Source of the DNA: a virus
IMG/VR virus record: IMGVR_UViG_3300024346_000594
Span: 1 to 21,611 of that record
Reading direction: 5' to 3' (one strand)
DNA length: 21,611 nucleotides
In this document: positions 20,932 to 21,611 of the stretch, one piece after another
Numbering within the stretch: the stretch's first letter is position 1
Layout: the number at the start of each line of letters is the position of its first letter
The notes under the pieces: model-generated
What the model was told of the DNA's origin: nothing
Seen by the model: only the letters and a program-made list of their open reading frames with translations
Database searches by the model: none
Program-made: the position numbers and the translations under genes

Positions 20932-21611
20932 TTAAATAAAAGTCCATTACTTTGTTAATATTTTTACAATTTTCTTCACCAATTGCTTCTTCGCAATTGG
21001 TAACTAAATCCATTAATTTGTAGTTTAGCATTAAGCCTTCACTACCAAACTCATTAAGTGCGGCAATATATTTATACTTACTACTGATAGGCAAAGCTGA
21101 GATAATGTCATAAGCACTACCATAATCTTGGACAAGCTGAAGCGCACGTTTTGGCCCCACACCAGGAACGCCCATAACATTGTCGCCTGAGTCACCCATA
21201 AGGCATTTAAGAGAAATATACTCATCTTGCGTACACTCGTAATGCGTATCCCAGTTATCATGAGTTATCTCCTTACGAGTAACGTATGAGAAACGTGAAA
21301 CTCCAGGAGCTACTAGCAAGTCCCAATCTTTATCGGAGGACACTAACCATACTTGGTTAATATTGTAACGTTTGTGTTTTGATACTATATAGGCAGCAAT
21401 ATCGTCTGCCTCTACGTTTGGAAATCTAAGAACAGGAAATTTACCCTCATCTTCGTATCTTGAAAGTATAACTTGCACTTCCTCAAAGAATGCCTCAAAC
21501 TCGGCAGCTTCTTCTTCGGTTTGATTAGCGTACTTATCTTTGCGATTCTGCTTGTATAGAGGATAAAGAGCCTTGCGATATGAGCTAGCGCCCATATCAC
21601 CTGCAATTATA
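20915..21611 (-). CDS. 5'-3' exonuclease / flap endonuclease (partial, N-terminus outside)
   Basis: The reading frame stays open to the window edge (codons IIAGD before Met at 21595), so the true start is outside and that Met is internal. The remaining sequence follows the FEN/T4 RNase H/T5 exonuclease plan: GDMGASSYRKALYPLYKQNRK (helical-arch region), VEADDIAAYI with metal ligands Glu62, Asp64 and Asp65 (counted from the internal Met), SSDKDWDLL with Asp88 and Asp90, and CLMGDSGDNVMGVPGVGPKRA with Asp135, Asp138 and a helix-hairpin-helix DNA-binding segment. It removes RNA primers or processes flaps during phage DNA replication. First visible gene of the minus-strand operon. Confidence 0.92.
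   Translation of the reverse strand, partial: IIAGDMGASSYRKALYPLYKQNRKDKYANQTEEEAAEFEAFFEEVQVILSRYEDEGKFPVLRFPNVEADDIAAYIVSKHKRYNINQVWLVSSDKDWDLLVAPGVSRFSYVTRKEITHDNWDTHYECTQDEYISLKCLMGDSGDNVMGVPGVGPKRALQLVQDYGSAYDIISALPISSKYKYIAALNEFGSEGLMLNYKLMDLVTNCEEAIGEENCKNINKVMDFYLNEDIS

Overview
The window is part of the genome of a tailed bacteriophage, AT-rich and densely coded, with most genes overlapping or separated by fewer than 40 bases. A GH19-type endolysin together with an inner-membrane spanin and an outer-membrane lipoprotein spanin points to a Gram-negative host. Three-LamG tail proteins, PhoH, a cobalamin-dependent ribonucleotide reductase and short tail-fibre repeats of the kind seen in aquatic phages suggest, without proving, an environmental (freshwater or marine) origin. 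I see no tRNA, CRISPR array, insertion sequence, integrase or attachment site. No stretch longer than about 160 bases lacks a gene.

Layout. (1) Positions 1-12136, plus strand: tail-fibre and adhesin genes. These are the end of a glycine-rich protein, a small frame-disrupted gene, an 823-residue repeat fibre protein, two large paralogues on either side of a 77-residue protein, and two large LamG-domain proteins with a common N-terminus. (2) Positions 12137-12294: a short intergenic region holding tandem, partly mutually exclusive hairpins. (3) Positions 12295-13408: three small genes, two of which share an N-terminal coiled-coil segment on unrelated bodies (a Tudor-like Hva1/DUF2945 domain and an uncharacterised phage domain). 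(4) Positions 13419-17161: lysis and membrane region with endolysin, a membrane-anchored coiled-coil protein, the spanin pair, a DUF4337 protein, a small cysteine-rich exported protein, a coiled-coil membrane protein, a 38-residue single-pass protein, a two-segment holin-like protein and a lysine-rich exported protein. (5) PhoH at 17187-17858, closed by a strong bidirectional terminator. (6) Positions 17896-21611, minus strand, convergent: a nucleotide-metabolism and DNA-processing operon. In transcription order it encodes a 5'-3' exonuclease (cut by the window edge), dUTPase, an 84-residue unknown, an AbrB-like small protein, monomeric class II ribonucleotide reductase and a 57-residue unknown.

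How it fits together: the minus operon would make and protect deoxynucleotides early in infection, while the plus-strand genes look like late functions (host recognition, then lysis). The two transcription units meet at the 17.86-kb terminator. The least explained parts are the doubly frameshifted small tail gene at 407-532, the hairpin cluster at 12176-12249, the shared N-terminal segment on the two proteins after it, and the string of small membrane and exported proteins between the spanins and PhoH. No complete new system can be claimed from sequence alone.
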